From Plebeiibacterium marinum (GTDB lineage: Bacteria > Bacteroidota > Bacteroidia > Bacteroidales > Marinilabiliaceae): 54,891 bases of DNA. The stretch spans positions 1 through 54,891 of the forward strand of contig NZ_JAPDPI010000035.1 in NCBI RefSeq assembly GCF_026013615.1. Direction: 5' to 3'. The stretch's first letter is position 1, and the number at the start of each line of letters is the position of its first letter. Under the pieces are notes generated by a model. The model saw nothing but the letters and a program-made list of their open reading frames with translations. It had not been told where the DNA came from and did not search any database. Below are positions 36,260 through 45,119 of this stretch, piece after piece. The translations under genes were made by a program, and so were the position numbers.

Positions 36260-36556
36260 TTAGTTTTCAACAGAATACCTAAATTCTTCTGCTAGTTTGT
36301 AAAATTTGGGATCTTCACCAAATTCAACAGTGCGGACAACTGTATTGTTACAAGACATGCATTTTCCCTGGATTACAATATCGTTTAACGAATTTAAGGT
36401 TACTTTTTCTACCGCCACCCCTTCTTTACAAATCTGATCACATTTACTGCAGTAAACACCGTTTTTTAATAAATAATCCAGGTCCTGTTTTAAATCATCA
36501 TCTAGCAAACTGTCCACCTGAACAACGGTAAGTTGTATATCCTTCTTTCTTCCCAT
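36260..36556 (-). CDS. Small protein with a putative zinc ribbon
   Basis: A protein of about 98 residues that I do not recognise. Two cysteine pairs, CSKCDQIC near residues 35-42 and CMSCN near 70-74, have the spacing of a zinc ribbon. The remainder is acidic and predicted soluble (VDSLLDDDLKQDLDYLL). The ATG at 36556 (MGRKKDIQL) is preferred to one seven codons earlier because the upstream residues look like untranslated sequence. It lies 15 bases before the patatin gene and 94 bases after the sensor kinase stop, all leftward. Confidence 0.6.
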   Translation of the reverse strand: MGRKKDIQLTVVQVDSLLDDDLKQDLDYLLKNGVYCSKCDQICKEGVAVEKVTLNSLNDIVIQGKCMSCNNTVVRTVEFGEDPKFYKLAEEFRYSVEN

Positions 36557-36650
36557 AAATAAATTTTGATGTTGCAAGTTACAATTTATTGCTGTAAAAA
36601 AAATGCAGGAGTGTTAATTGCTTGTTATAAAATGTATTTCAATTCTTTTG

Positions 36651-38129
36651 TTAAAGCGGAAAACTTAAAATAAAACGGCATCCACCTTCCTTTAGGTTTT
36701 CTGCTTTTATTTGCCCATTGTGCTGTTTCATCACCAAATCGGCAAAACTTAATCCCAGGCCGTATCCCTTTACGTTATGTATGTCTCCAGTAGGTACACG
36801 GAAAAACTTATCAAAAACCTTATTTATATATTCTTTTGGTATTCCTGGCCCGTTATCACTTACTGCTATGTACGCATGTTTTTCGTGTTTCCACACCTCC
36901 AATTGAATCTGCACCTGGTTTCCTCCGTACTTAATACTGTTGTCAATCAGGTTTCTTAGTATACTTTCGATGTATACTTTATCAGCATTTACATTAATAG
37001 ATACTTTAGGTGATGAATAATTGACTTTTATTCCTTTGTTATTGTACAGTAAGTTTATGGAGTGGGTTAGCTGCCCCGAAAAAGAGGTTAAGTCTGTTTT
37101 CTCTAATTTTAAAATATGTTTTTGTCCCTCCAGTTTTGCATGTTCCAGTACTTTTGAGGTTAAGCTATCCAAACGGTTCATTTCCTGAAATACCATTTCA
37201 AGGTATTCCTGTGTTGTGTTTGGATCGGCGTGTAAGCCAAAGTTTTTAAGAGCCTCCAATGCTGCTTTAACTGTGGCAACAGGTATTTTTAATTCGTGGG
37301 TAATGTTATTTATAAAGTCTGATCTGAGCATGTTTAGCTTTACCTGTTTAATATATCCCCGATAGGTAAAAACCAATGCAAATCCGGTTATTGCAATTAA
37401 TACAAGGGCAAATAAAAACTGGGGCAGTATTTTTTTAAACAGGTGTTTCTGATATTCAGTTATGATCGCTTCAACTTCGTATTTTTTTTCGTTGTAATTG
37501 TACCTCTCAATTGCAATCATATTATCTTCAAACTGCACATGTTTATCTTCAGGAAGCCAATCGATTTCCACATCAATATTGTTACTCTTAATTAAACAGG
37601 AATATAGCCATCTGTATAATTCAAGGTCAAAGGGTATTGTATTGGTGTAATTGTAACTGGCATAAGAATCATAGGCTACCCTTACCCCATATCTGTGCAT
37701 TATGTTTTTCATGTCCTCAAATATCCTGAGTGCATTTTCATCAGCATTGTGTGAGGGGTAGTCTTCGCAGAAACATTCATCCAGTTTTGTTATTAAATTG
37801 TCGTTTTCACGATATATAGCCATTACTTCTTTTACTAAAGCGGTTTTTTTGTCGAGTGTCATGGTAATATAATCGAATTCCAGGCTGTCTATGCTCAATG
37901 TATCATTATGTTCTAATACTTTTGAAAGCACACATTCGTAAACCTTTCTGTTAATCATGTCTTGTTTCGACTTGTAACTGATTTCCATTATTTTTGACCG
38001 GAGTTGATCCTTCTCGTTTTGATATTGGTTCACCAGCCAGTATGAAACAAACAGGGTAAGCAACAACTGACTTACAATCATCAATACTATATTGCGTATT
38101 TTGTTTTTTTGTAAAGATCCTTTTCGCAT
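36651..38129 (-). CDS. Membrane sensor histidine kinase
   Basis: The 492-residue protein has a membrane span at about 10-30, a periplasmic sensor region at 31-232, a second span at 233-255, a HisKA dimerisation domain with the phospho-acceptor in NNITHELKIPVATV near 280, and an HATPase domain with N box LIDNSIKYGG, G1 DNGPGIP and G2 GYGLGLSFA. The sensor part shows no recognised fold. No response-regulator gene with a DNA-binding domain is next to it, so its partner is unlinked. It is divergent from the large outer-membrane barrel gene, 149 bases apart, suggesting a regulatory link. A box TATTTTTG (minus strand, 38159-38166) may be its -7 element. Confidence 0.92.
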   Translation of the reverse strand: MRKGSLQKNKIRNIVLMIVSQLLLTLFVSYWLVNQYQNEKDQLRSKIMEISYKSKQDMINRKVYECVLSKVLEHNDTLSIDSLEFDYITMTLDKKTALVKEVMAIYRENDNLITKLDECFCEDYPSHNADENALRIFEDMKNIMHRYGVRVAYDSYASYNYTNTIPFDLELYRWLYSCLIKSNNIDVEIDWLPEDKHVQFEDNMIAIERYNYNEKKYEVEAIITEYQKHLFKKILPQFLFALVLIAITGFALVFTYRGYIKQVKLNMLRSDFINNITHELKIPVATVKAALEALKNFGLHADPNTTQEYLEMVFQEMNRLDSLTSKVLEHAKLEGQKHILKLEKTDLTSFSGQLTHSINLLYNNKGIKVNYSSPKVSINVNADKVYIESILRNLIDNSIKYGGNQVQIQLEVWKHEKHAYIAVSDNGPGIPKEYINKVFDKFFRVPTGDIHNVKGYGLGLSFADLVMKQHNGQIKAENLKEGGCRFILSFPL

Positions 38130-38278
38130 CTAAAATGTGTTTTTAAACAATAAGCATACAAAAATAGAAGCTTTAAAAACGTGGTGGGGTGTTTGTTAAC
38201 CTAAATTAACCTTGATTTTCTTGATGTTAACTTTAGGTTTGATGTGGTTTTATTTATTTAGCAGCATAAAATAAAAAC

Positions 38279-40957
38279 ATGCATAAATATAAAATTCATA
38301 TTGCTTTTGCCCTGTTCTTGTCGTGTGTGCCGATTATGGCCCAGCAAACGCTTAATGTTAAGGGAGTGGTTGTAGATGGGATGGATAAAAAACCCTTGCC
38401 TGGAGCTACTGTCTATTTGAAAAACACAAGAGATTCAATCAAATCGGAAGGAACTATTACTGATGTTAACGGGCTTTTTTCTATTGATACCCCCAAAGGT
38501 GACTATGCCCTTTCTGTGTCATTTTTAGGATTCAATAAGTTTTTGGATACCTTGATTGTAGGCAATTCTTCTTTGGATATAGATACGGTGAAGCTATATG
38601 AGGAAGATTCTATACTGGAGGAAATTAATGTGGTGAGTACCCTGGCACCTACTTTTCAAAATGGAGATACAACCAATTATAATCCTGATGCATTTAAGGT
38701 TAACCTGGACGCCACAGCGGGTGATTTGTTAATGAAAATGCCTGGTTTTTATACCGTAGAGGGCAAGCTGATGGCAATGGGAGACACCATTAAAGAGGTT
38801 TTGATGGATGGTAAAAAATTTTTCGGCGATAATATATCACAGGCCCTGGAGATGATTCCTCCTAAGATTATTGAAAAAATTGAAGTATATCAGTACAAAA
38901 GCGAAGGAACAAAACATTCCGGTTTTGAGGAAAGTACAGAAGGCAAAACCGTAAATATTGTTACTAATTTGGATAAGAAAGCATTTGTCAGAGCAGAAAT
39001 TTCTGCTGGAGCCGGCAAAGATGAACGCTATGCCGGAGAAGGTTTTTATAGCCGTTTTATGGAGTCGAACAGGTTGGGCATCAGTGCCCAAAAGAATAAT
39101 GTTGCGGTTCCTTTGAGAATTAATAGGGGTGGGGGCGAAAATTCTATATCTGGGGATCCGGTGGACAATAATGTTTTTTTTGCAAACTTTGGCTTATCCG
39201 GGGCTACAGATTTTAATGTTAATTATGCCTTCAATAAAGCAGGTGCTGAAACAGAAAATTCTTCAAGTCAGGAGTATGTTACAGGTTCTTTACTCGGACA
39301 AAGTTTAAATAGTGAAAACTCCTCAAACAATACAAACAACAATCATGATGTAGGGATAATTTGGAACAGTAAAGAACAAGAAAAATACCATTTTTCATCC
39401 AATATTAACTTTTCATCCAATACAACAAAAAACAGTACATATTCCCAGTCCGAAACGCATCTGTATGATGATCTGATAAACTCAAGCAGTAATAATAGTC
39501 AGATGAATAATTCAGGGTACAACCTGGATGCAAAACTGGAGTTTACCAAAAAATTAAATGATCGGGGCAGGTCAGTATCATCTCATTTTAATTATGCATT
39601 CCATAATAATACAAGTGACAGGTTGCAGGATTCGGAAACACAAAACGGGAACAGCGAAATATTGCAAAATATCAATCAAAAATCAGAGAGTGAGAGTTCC
39701 AGCAATAATGTCAGTTTTGGTGTTTCATACAATGAAAAAATAGGTAAAAACAGTCACCTTTCGTTTGGTTACCGTTTCCGAAATTACGCCCAGGTTTCCG
39801 ATAAGCGGACAAAAGACTATGATGAAACGCTAAACTTGTTTTCGCAATTGGATTCGCTTACATCAAACAGTTTTGATAATAACTCCTATGTTCATGTTGG
39901 AAAACTTGGCTATCGATGGGAAAAGGACAAGTTTAAGAGCTATGTTGGCATGGATTTGATTAACACTACCATGAAAAGTGATGAAAAATTCCCTGAAAAG
40001 ACCTCGTTTAAGGAGTTGTTTACATCATTTAGTCCCCAGGTTAAGCTATCTTACAGTTCAAAGAAAAAACATCGTTATTCATTGATTTATGGGATGACTC
40101 AACAGATTCCTTCCATTAGCAAGTTGCAGGATATTGTTGATAATACAAATCCTTTATATATTTCCACTGGAAACCCCAATTTAAAGCTATCTTCACGCCA
40201 TTCGCTTACATTTTCATTAACCAAGTCTAATGTTAAAAAATCTACCTTTACTACCATACAGTTCAGGGCAAGCCTGGCCAATAATATGGTTGCTTCAAAC
40301 AGGATAGTAGCCCTAAATGACACGGTAGTTTTAGGGTCTTACTTTTTGCCGGCAGGCGGGCAGTATAGCAGGCCGGTCAATTTGGATGGGCAGTATTCTT
40401 TGGGTATTAACGGTACTTTTAGTTTCCCGTTAAAAAAATTAAAATCAAAGGTCAATTCAACTTCCAGAATAAATTATAGTCGCACACCCAATATCCTGAA
40501 CAATATTAAAAATGATGCAAGTCGGATTAACCTTACGCAAGGTTTTACGCTGGCTTCCAATATCAGCGAAAAAATTGATTTCACACTTAATACCAATACA
40601 GGGTATTCAATTGTTGAAAACACTTCGAACACAGCAAATTCATCATCATATTTTTCGCAAAGAACGGGTGTGAATCTCTATTGGAATTTTTATAAGAGAT
40701 TCATATTTAAAACCAGTACAAATCAGGTTTATACAGGGGCTTCAGGAAGTTTGGCTAGTAATAACCGTTGGTTTGTAAATTTAAGTCTCAGCAAAAAACT
40801 ATTTAAGGAAAATAATGGTGAAATAACTATTTCGGCCTATGATATTGCCAACGATCAGAGTGATATTAACAGAACGGTCAGTGATTTATATATTGCCGAA
40901 ATGTACCGGCGTACATTAAATAAGTTCTTCATGGTGAGTTTTTCATATACGTTGTAA
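38279..40957 (+). CDS. Outer-membrane beta-barrel protein with carboxypeptidase-like and plug domains
   Basis: This 892-residue protein has a signal peptide (cleavage near PIMAQ), a carboxypeptidase-regulatory-like domain at about 25-110 (VKGVVVDGMDKKPLPGATVYL and GTITDVNGLFSI), a plug-like region near 120-225 (DATAGDLLMKMPGF, KVEVYQYKSEG-like), and a long beta-barrel to the C-terminus. This is the layout of the outer-membrane beta-barrel family related to TonB receptors in Bacteroidota. It ends in an aromatic strand (MVSFSYTL) suited to Bam insertion. No SusD-like partner is adjacent. Its ligand is unknown; flanking two-component genes on both sides suggest regulated expression. Confidence 0.88.
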   Translation: MHKYKIHIAFALFLSCVPIMAQQTLNVKGVVVDGMDKKPLPGATVYLKNTRDSIKSEGTITDVNGLFSIDTPKGDYALSVSFLGFNKFLDTLIVGNSSLDIDTVKLYEEDSILEEINVVSTLAPTFQNGDTTNYNPDAFKVNLDATAGDLLMKMPGFYTVEGKLMAMGDTIKEVLMDGKKFFGDNISQALEMIPPKIIEKIEVYQYKSEGTKHSGFEESTEGKTVNIVTNLDKKAFVRAEISAGAGKDERYAGEGFYSRFMESNRLGISAQKNNVAVPLRINRGGGENSISGDPVDNNVFFANFGLSGATDFNVNYAFNKAGAETENSSSQEYVTGSLLGQSLNSENSSNNTNNNHDVGIIWNSKEQEKYHFSSNINFSSNTTKNSTYSQSETHLYDDLINSSSNNSQMNNSGYNLDAKLEFTKKLNDRGRSVSSHFNYAFHNNTSDRLQDSETQNGNSEILQNINQKSESESSSNNVSFGVSYNEKIGKNSHLSFGYRFRNYAQVSDKRTKDYDETLNLFSQLDSLTSNSFDNNSYVHVGKLGYRWEKDKFKSYVGMDLINTTMKSDEKFPEKTSFKELFTSFSPQVKLSYSSKKKHRYSLIYGMTQQIPSISKLQDIVDNTNPLYISTGNPNLKLSSRHSLTFSLTKSNVKKSTFTTIQFRASLANNMVASNRIVALNDTVVLGSYFLPAGGQYSRPVNLDGQYSLGINGTFSFPLKKLKSKVNSTSRINYSRTPNILNNIKNDASRINLTQGFTLASNISEKIDFTLNTNTGYSIVENTSNTANSSSYFSQRTGVNLYWNFYKRFIFKTSTNQVYTGASGSLASNNRWFVNLSLSKKLFKENNGEITISAYDIANDQSDINRTVSDLYIAEMYRRTLNKFFMVSFSYTL

Positions 40958-41003
40958 ACAAACGAGTTGGCAGCATAACCTGCAAGTACACTATAACCGG
41001 TGG

Positions 41004-41723
41004 TTACTCAAAAGCTTCCAGTTTTTGCATGACTTCTGTTTTGTAGCTCCTGCTAACAGGTATCATTTTCGTATCTATTTCAACGTATTCATTGGTAAAA
41101 GAAGTTATTTTATCCAGTGCCACAATATATGACCGGTGGGTGCGGATGAATGCCCCGGATGGCAGTTTTATTTCAATATTTGAAATGGTTTCGCGTGTAA
41201 TAACTATTTGCTGGTCAAGATGTATTTTAATATAGTCGCTCAGGCTTTCAATATAGGCGATGTCATAGAAATTAATCCTCACCATTTTTCTGTCAGATCT
41301 TACAAAAATAAAATCATTTTTTTCTTCAATGTAATCAGGACTGTTAGCAGATTGGACTACCATATTTTCCTCGGTAAATTTGTTAAGGGCCTGTAAAAGT
41401 CTTTCGAATGAAATTGGTTTTAACAGATAATCAACAGCCTTTAAATCAAATCCTTCAACGGCATAATCTCTATAGGCTGTTGTAAATATTACTTTTATAT
41501 TTCGGTTAATAGTTTTGGCAAAATCCAAACCTGATATTTCAGGCATGTTGATATCCAGAAATATCAGGTCGATAGGCTGTGCACTTAAATATTTGAAGGC
41601 TTCAATGGCATTTTTACAATATGCCACTACGTTGATTTGTTCAATTTTTGACAGGTGCTCTTTTAAAATTTCCCGGGCAACCGGTTCATCATCAACTATT
41701 AAACATGATATGGTTTTATTCAT
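41004..41723 (-). CDS. LytTR-family response regulator
   Basis: A 239-residue two-domain regulator: receiver domain at 1-120 with phospho-acceptor D57 (LIFLDINMP) and K in LLKPISF, and a LytTR DNA-binding domain at about 140-237 (FVRSDRKMVRINFYDIAYIESLSDYIKI and FIRTHRSYIVAL). It is the AlgR/AgrA/LytR type. It overlaps the end of the upstream kinase gene by eight bases and is its obvious partner. The target genes are unknown; LytTR pairs often regulate genes next to themselves. Confidence 0.94.
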   Translation of the reverse strand: MNKTISCLIVDDEPVAREILKEHLSKIEQINVVAYCKNAIEAFKYLSAQPIDLIFLDINMPEISGLDFAKTINRNIKVIFTTAYRDYAVEGFDLKAVDYLLKPISFERLLQALNKFTEENMVVQSANSPDYIEEKNDFIFVRSDRKMVRINFYDIAYIESLSDYIKIHLDQQIVITRETISNIEIKLPSGAFIRTHRSYIVALDKITSFTNEYVEIDTKMIPVSRSYKTEVMQKLEAFE

Positions 41724-42786
41724 GACTAAGATCTTTCAGGTTATCTATTTTCAGTTCAACTTTATACCAATGGTGCCCGTGTTCAACCTCAAGCTTATAT
41801 CTGTTTGGATAATACAGTTGTAGTCGTTTTTTGATGTTTTCCAATCCTAAACCATGATGGCCTTCGGTTATATGGAGTTCTTTAACCGAGTTTTTGATCG
41901 TAAAAGCTAGCTGGTCACCAATTATATCGATATGAATGTTTATAGATAAAAATCCATCTACCATTTGACCGTGCTTAAATGCATTCTCAACAAAAGGGAT
42001 GAGCAGCATCGGGGGGATTTTGTGTTTATTGCTTAAGTTCGAGGCATTCATTTGTACCCGTAAAGTATCGCTGAAACGCATTTTTTCAAGACCAATATAC
42101 TCTTCAATGTGTAATACTTCTTCCTTTAAATTAACAACCGGTTTATTTATTTGGTATAGAATATAGTCAAGCAGGTTTGATAGCTTTAAAATGATATCAG
42201 GTGTGTATTTTGATTGTTGTATGGCAAATCCATATATGGTGTTTAAGGTATTGAATAAGAAGTGGGGGTGGATTTGTCTTTTCAGATAATTTAATTCCTG
42301 CTCTTTCATTTGGAGCTGTGTGGCCAGAATCTTATTTTCTAGTTCCTTGTTTTTTGAATCGGTTTTAAAATTGTGGTTTAAGATACTTACAAAGCTTATT
42401 ACACCTACAACCAGGTAAACCAAAATCAAAATAAACAGAAAATTTTTGCTCATTGGCGGCATTATTGAAACATTGAAGCGCAATAAGAAAATAAGGCAGG
42501 CATATAAGGTAAGAACTGTCAGATATGAGGATATGACAAAGGTATAGAAGCTATATAGGGCAAATAGACCGTATTTTTTTGTTAACAGGTATTTGGGTAT
42601 TAAAATTCGTTCCACAAAATAGGTTATTCCAATTGTTAGGGGTAATAAACCACTTGAAAACCATATGTTATAGGTATTGTTATTTGAATTATAACTAAAG
42701 AAATAGTAATAGAAAAACCAAACGGCAATCCAAAACACCAGATGATACCCGATGACTTTAGTTTTTATAGGGAAGAAACTATTCAT
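41716..42786 (-). CDS. LytS-type sensor histidine kinase
   Basis: The 356-residue protein has four membrane spans in residues 12-150 and a cytoplasmic His_kinase (PF06580-type) domain: phospho-acceptor histidine in RQIHPHFLFNTLNTIYGFA near 171, followed by an ATPase part with PPMLLIPFVENAFKHG and GHHGLGLENIKKRL. A short coiled coil (KNKELENKILATQLQMKEQEL) links the two. No extracytoplasmic sensor domain exists, so sensing is probably in or near the membrane. It forms a two-component system with the LytTR regulator that it overlaps by eight bases. Confidence 0.93.
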   Translation of the reverse strand: MNSFFPIKTKVIGYHLVFWIAVWFFYYYFFSYNSNNNTYNIWFSSGLLPLTIGITYFVERILIPKYLLTKKYGLFALYSFYTFVISSYLTVLTLYACLIFLLRFNVSIMPPMSKNFLFILILVYLVVGVISFVSILNHNFKTDSKNKELENKILATQLQMKEQELNYLKRQIHPHFLFNTLNTIYGFAIQQSKYTPDIILKLSNLLDYILYQINKPVVNLKEEVLHIEEYIGLEKMRFSDTLRVQMNASNLSNKHKIPPMLLIPFVENAFKHGQMVDGFLSINIHIDIIGDQLAFTIKNSVKELHITEGHHGLGLENIKKRLQLYYPNRYKLEVEHGHHWYKVELKIDNLKDLSHE

Positions 42787-42987
42787 TGTTACAATATTAC
42801 TATTTTTCTATCTTAAGAAAGAAATTAATCGATGAATAACGGTTTAATGGCCACTTGTAACAAAAAAAGTCATTAAGTGTGCAGTTTGTGAAGTATGCAG
42901 CCATTAAAGTGCTTTTTGTCGAAAAAAAAATTTTTGTGATAAAAGCTGAATTAATTTTGGTTTAGTAATCATTTAAAAACTTTAGTT

Positions 42988-43383
42988 ATGTCTGCATTAT
43001 TCGACAAATTTAACGATGGAGGTCCCATTTTTTCTTACCCTATTATGATTATGTTATTAATTGTAGTCTTTTTAATAGTGAAAGGATTTATCCAGGGAAA
43101 CAACAACGGAAAAACGATAGCCTTGCTAAAATCAGTTGGGTGGTTTGCCCTGGCGTGGGGATTTTTAGGAAGAACCTTTGGTTTGATAGTGGCTTTTGAC
43201 AATGTTGCATCACGCGGGGAACTAACACCTTCGTTACTGGCAGAAGGCTTGAAAATGGCTATCCTGGGACCGCTTTTTGCAATTATTGTATTTATAATTG
43301 CCCGAGCCGGGGTGATTTTCTTTTTAAGCATGCACAAAAAAGGAGATTTTCATCCGGATGGAAAGCTAAAAACAGATCTTTGA
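42988..43383 (+). CDS. Small MotA/TolQ/ExbB-like membrane protein
   Basis: A 131-residue protein with three membrane spans at about 17-35, 47-67 and 88-112. The segment GWFALAWGFLGRTFGLIVAFDNV and the following GLKMAILGPLFAIIVFIIARAG recall the two conserved channel helices of the MotA/TolQ/ExbB proton-channel family. It is shorter than true ExbB or TolQ, with no large cytoplasmic loop, and no ExbD, TolR or TonB gene is adjacent. It stands alone between the LytS kinase (divergent) and a lipoprotein gene. A hairpin with a following T-rich run at 43424-43455 probably ends its transcript. Confidence 0.65.
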   Translation: MSALFDKFNDGGPIFSYPIMIMLLIVVFLIVKGFIQGNNNGKTIALLKSVGWFALAWGFLGRTFGLIVAFDNVASRGELTPSLLAEGLKMAILGPLFAIIVFIIARAGVIFFLSMHKKGDFHPDGKLKTDL

Positions 43384-43423
43384 TTAAGCACTAACAAGGT
43401 GTAACGTTTTTACATTTACCTTA

Positions 43424-43455
43424 CAACATCCCTGACCAATAAGTCGGGGATTGTT
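43424..43455 (+). terminator. Probable terminator after the MotA/TolQ-like gene
   Basis: Arms at 43424-43436 and 43443-43455 pair with one bulge and one G-U pair around CAATAA, followed by TATTATTT. It lies 40 bases after the stop codon. The rest of the gap up to 43561 holds no visible feature. Confidence 0.6.
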
Positions 43456-43561
43456 ATTATTTAGCTGTTCTACAACAACTTTTTAAATAATTTTATCTTT
43501 ACTATTGTGTTTTGATAAGTTATCCCTTAAATTGAATTGGAAAATTTAAAACACACATTTT

Positions 43562-44089
43562 ATGAAAAGATCTTTTATCATCCTATCTGGTGCCTTGCTG
43601 TTATTTTCATGCACTTTAACTGAAACCAAAACCGAAATTTCAACCAAGTCGTTATCGGAATTAGCTATGTTAAAAAGTATCACTTATGTTGCAGAGGCGG
43701 GTGATTCTGTTTTAAAAATCACATCATTTCTTAATGAGTTTAATGAAAAGGAAATGGCCAATTTGGCAATGGTTAGTTTTAATGGCGTTTGGATCGCTAT
43801 TGATAATTTAAAAGATGTAGCCAAACTGATTGATTTAGAACTTAAATTCAAGGATTTAAAAGGCCAATCAAGTTTCGTTAACCAGCATTTGGAAGTATAT
43901 GTTCCCAAGGGGAGTAAGACTGTTTTTATACCCGAAATGCTTGAAGATAAAGATTGTGATTACAAGAATCCATCCTTTGTCCTGGAGGGGAATACTCCCA
44001 TAGAGGGAGCTGAAAAAAGCACGGTACAATTGAGTTTAATATTTGATGGAGACCATATTGTTGATCAGGAAGCAATAATAATCAATTAA
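43562..44089 (+). CDS. Hypothetical lipoprotein
   Basis: A 175-residue predicted lipoprotein (MKRSFIILSGALLLFSC, lipid-acceptor Cys at 17). I do not recognise the family. The body is mostly alpha-beta, with a helical middle (LTITSFLNEFNEKEMANLAM region) and a beta C-terminal part ending in TVQLSLIFDGDHIVDQEAIIIN. It is monocistronic and convergent with the cobD-like gene, whose stop lies four bases away. Confidence 0.7.
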   Translation: MKRSFIILSGALLLFSCTLTETKTEISTKSLSELAMLKSITYVAEAGDSVLKITSFLNEFNEKEMANLAMVSFNGVWIAIDNLKDVAKLIDLELKFKDLKGQSSFVNQHLEVYVPKGSKTVFIPEMLEDKDCDYKNPSFVLEGNTPIEGAEKSTVQLSLIFDGDHIVDQEAIIIN

Positions 44090-44093
44090 TATT

Positions 44094-45119
44094 TCAATCT
44101 TGCTTTTGCCATTGCTCCAGGGCGTTAAGTAAAAGCAAGTCCTTTTCATTACCATTCGTGGCAACACGAAAATACTTATCAGTCAATCCCCTGAAATTGG
44201 AAGCATCACGGATTAAAAGGCCATGTTTATCAATTAAATATTCTTTTAATTCTGATGCTTTTCCTTTTGCCAACTTTACCAGGAAATAATTACACCTGGA
44301 ACTTATTACACTGAAATTTGTTAGTTGGTTTATTTTACTTTGTAGTTCGCTTGAATGATTCAGTAGTTCATCTATACTCGCGCTGTTTAAATCAAGGTGG
44401 TCTAATATATAATTCCCGGCTTCTTGTGCCAATACATTAACCGCCCAGGGCATGTGGAGCTCTTTTAATTGTTTGATAATGTTAGTTGATGCAGCAATAA
44501 AACCTAATCGAATGCCTGGTATGGCATACAGCTTTGTAAATGACTTGATGACAATCAGGTTGCTGAAATTCCGCACAAAAGAGGTAATACTTTCTCCTAA
44601 TACGGATAAATTGATGTATGCTTCGTCAATGATAAAAATAGTTGAAGGATTTAATTTAATTAAATCCTTTATATAATCAGGTTTAATATATTTTGAATCA
44701 GGATTATTAGGGTTTCCAATCCAAATAATTTTATTTGTAAGCTCCAGGTCTTCAAAATCTGATTCATTTGGAACAAATTCCAGCGAATGCCCATATAATT
44801 TACAGGCATCCTCATACTCTGAAAACGATGGTGTTAAGATTATTGATGTTCTGCATTTAAACAAGTGGGCCACCAAATAAAAGGCTTCAGTAGACCCGTT
44901 GCAAACCAATACTGAATCCGGTGATATTTTATATTTTTTTGAAAATTTTTCCCTTAAAAGGGTGCAGTTGCAATCCGGATAGTTTTTTACGGCATGAACC
45001 TGGGTTTTTAAATACTCAATAATTTCATTTGTTTCCGGGTTGTCAAAAACATTGGTGCTAAAATCTGCTACAATTTTGTTTTTATACTGGTGAATATCGT
45101 TTCCATGACCGTTTATCAT
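44094..45119 (-). CDS. cobD: Threonine-phosphate decarboxylase-like aminotransferase-fold enzyme (CobD/CobC)
   Basis: The 341-residue PLP enzyme belongs to the histidinol-phosphate aminotransferase family. In this context it is most likely CobD, which decarboxylates L-threonine-O-3-phosphate to the aminopropanol phosphate linker of cobalamin. The opening GHGNDIHQYKNKIVADFSTNV is typical of CobD. GNPNNPDSK lies near 135, DEAY near 166, and the PLP lysine is in IKSFTKLYAIPGIRLGF near 194. It overlaps cobQ by four bases (ATGA), fitting a shared pathway. A HisC role is unlikely because no histidine gene is adjacent. Confidence 0.85.
   Translation of the reverse strand: MINGHGNDIHQYKNKIVADFSTNVFDNPETNEIIEYLKTQVHAVKNYPDCNCTLLREKFSKKYKISPDSVLVCNGSTEAFYLVAHLFKCRTSIILTPSFSEYEDACKLYGHSLEFVPNESDFEDLELTNKIIWIGNPNNPDSKYIKPDYIKDLIKLNPSTIFIIDEAYINLSVLGESITSFVRNFSNLIVIKSFTKLYAIPGIRLGFIAASTNIIKQLKELHMPWAVNVLAQEAGNYILDHLDLNSASIDELLNHSSELQSKINQLTNFSVISSRCNYFLVKLAKGKASELKEYLIDKHGLLIRDASNFRGLTDKYFRVATNGNEKDLLLLNALEQWQKQD

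Noticed and set aside
42787-42987. LytTR binding sites in the gap between lytS and the MotA/TolQ-like gene
   Set aside because: ATTAAGTG-like and CATTAAAGTG-like segments occur, but they do not form the paired direct repeats at fixed spacing expected for LytTR regulators.
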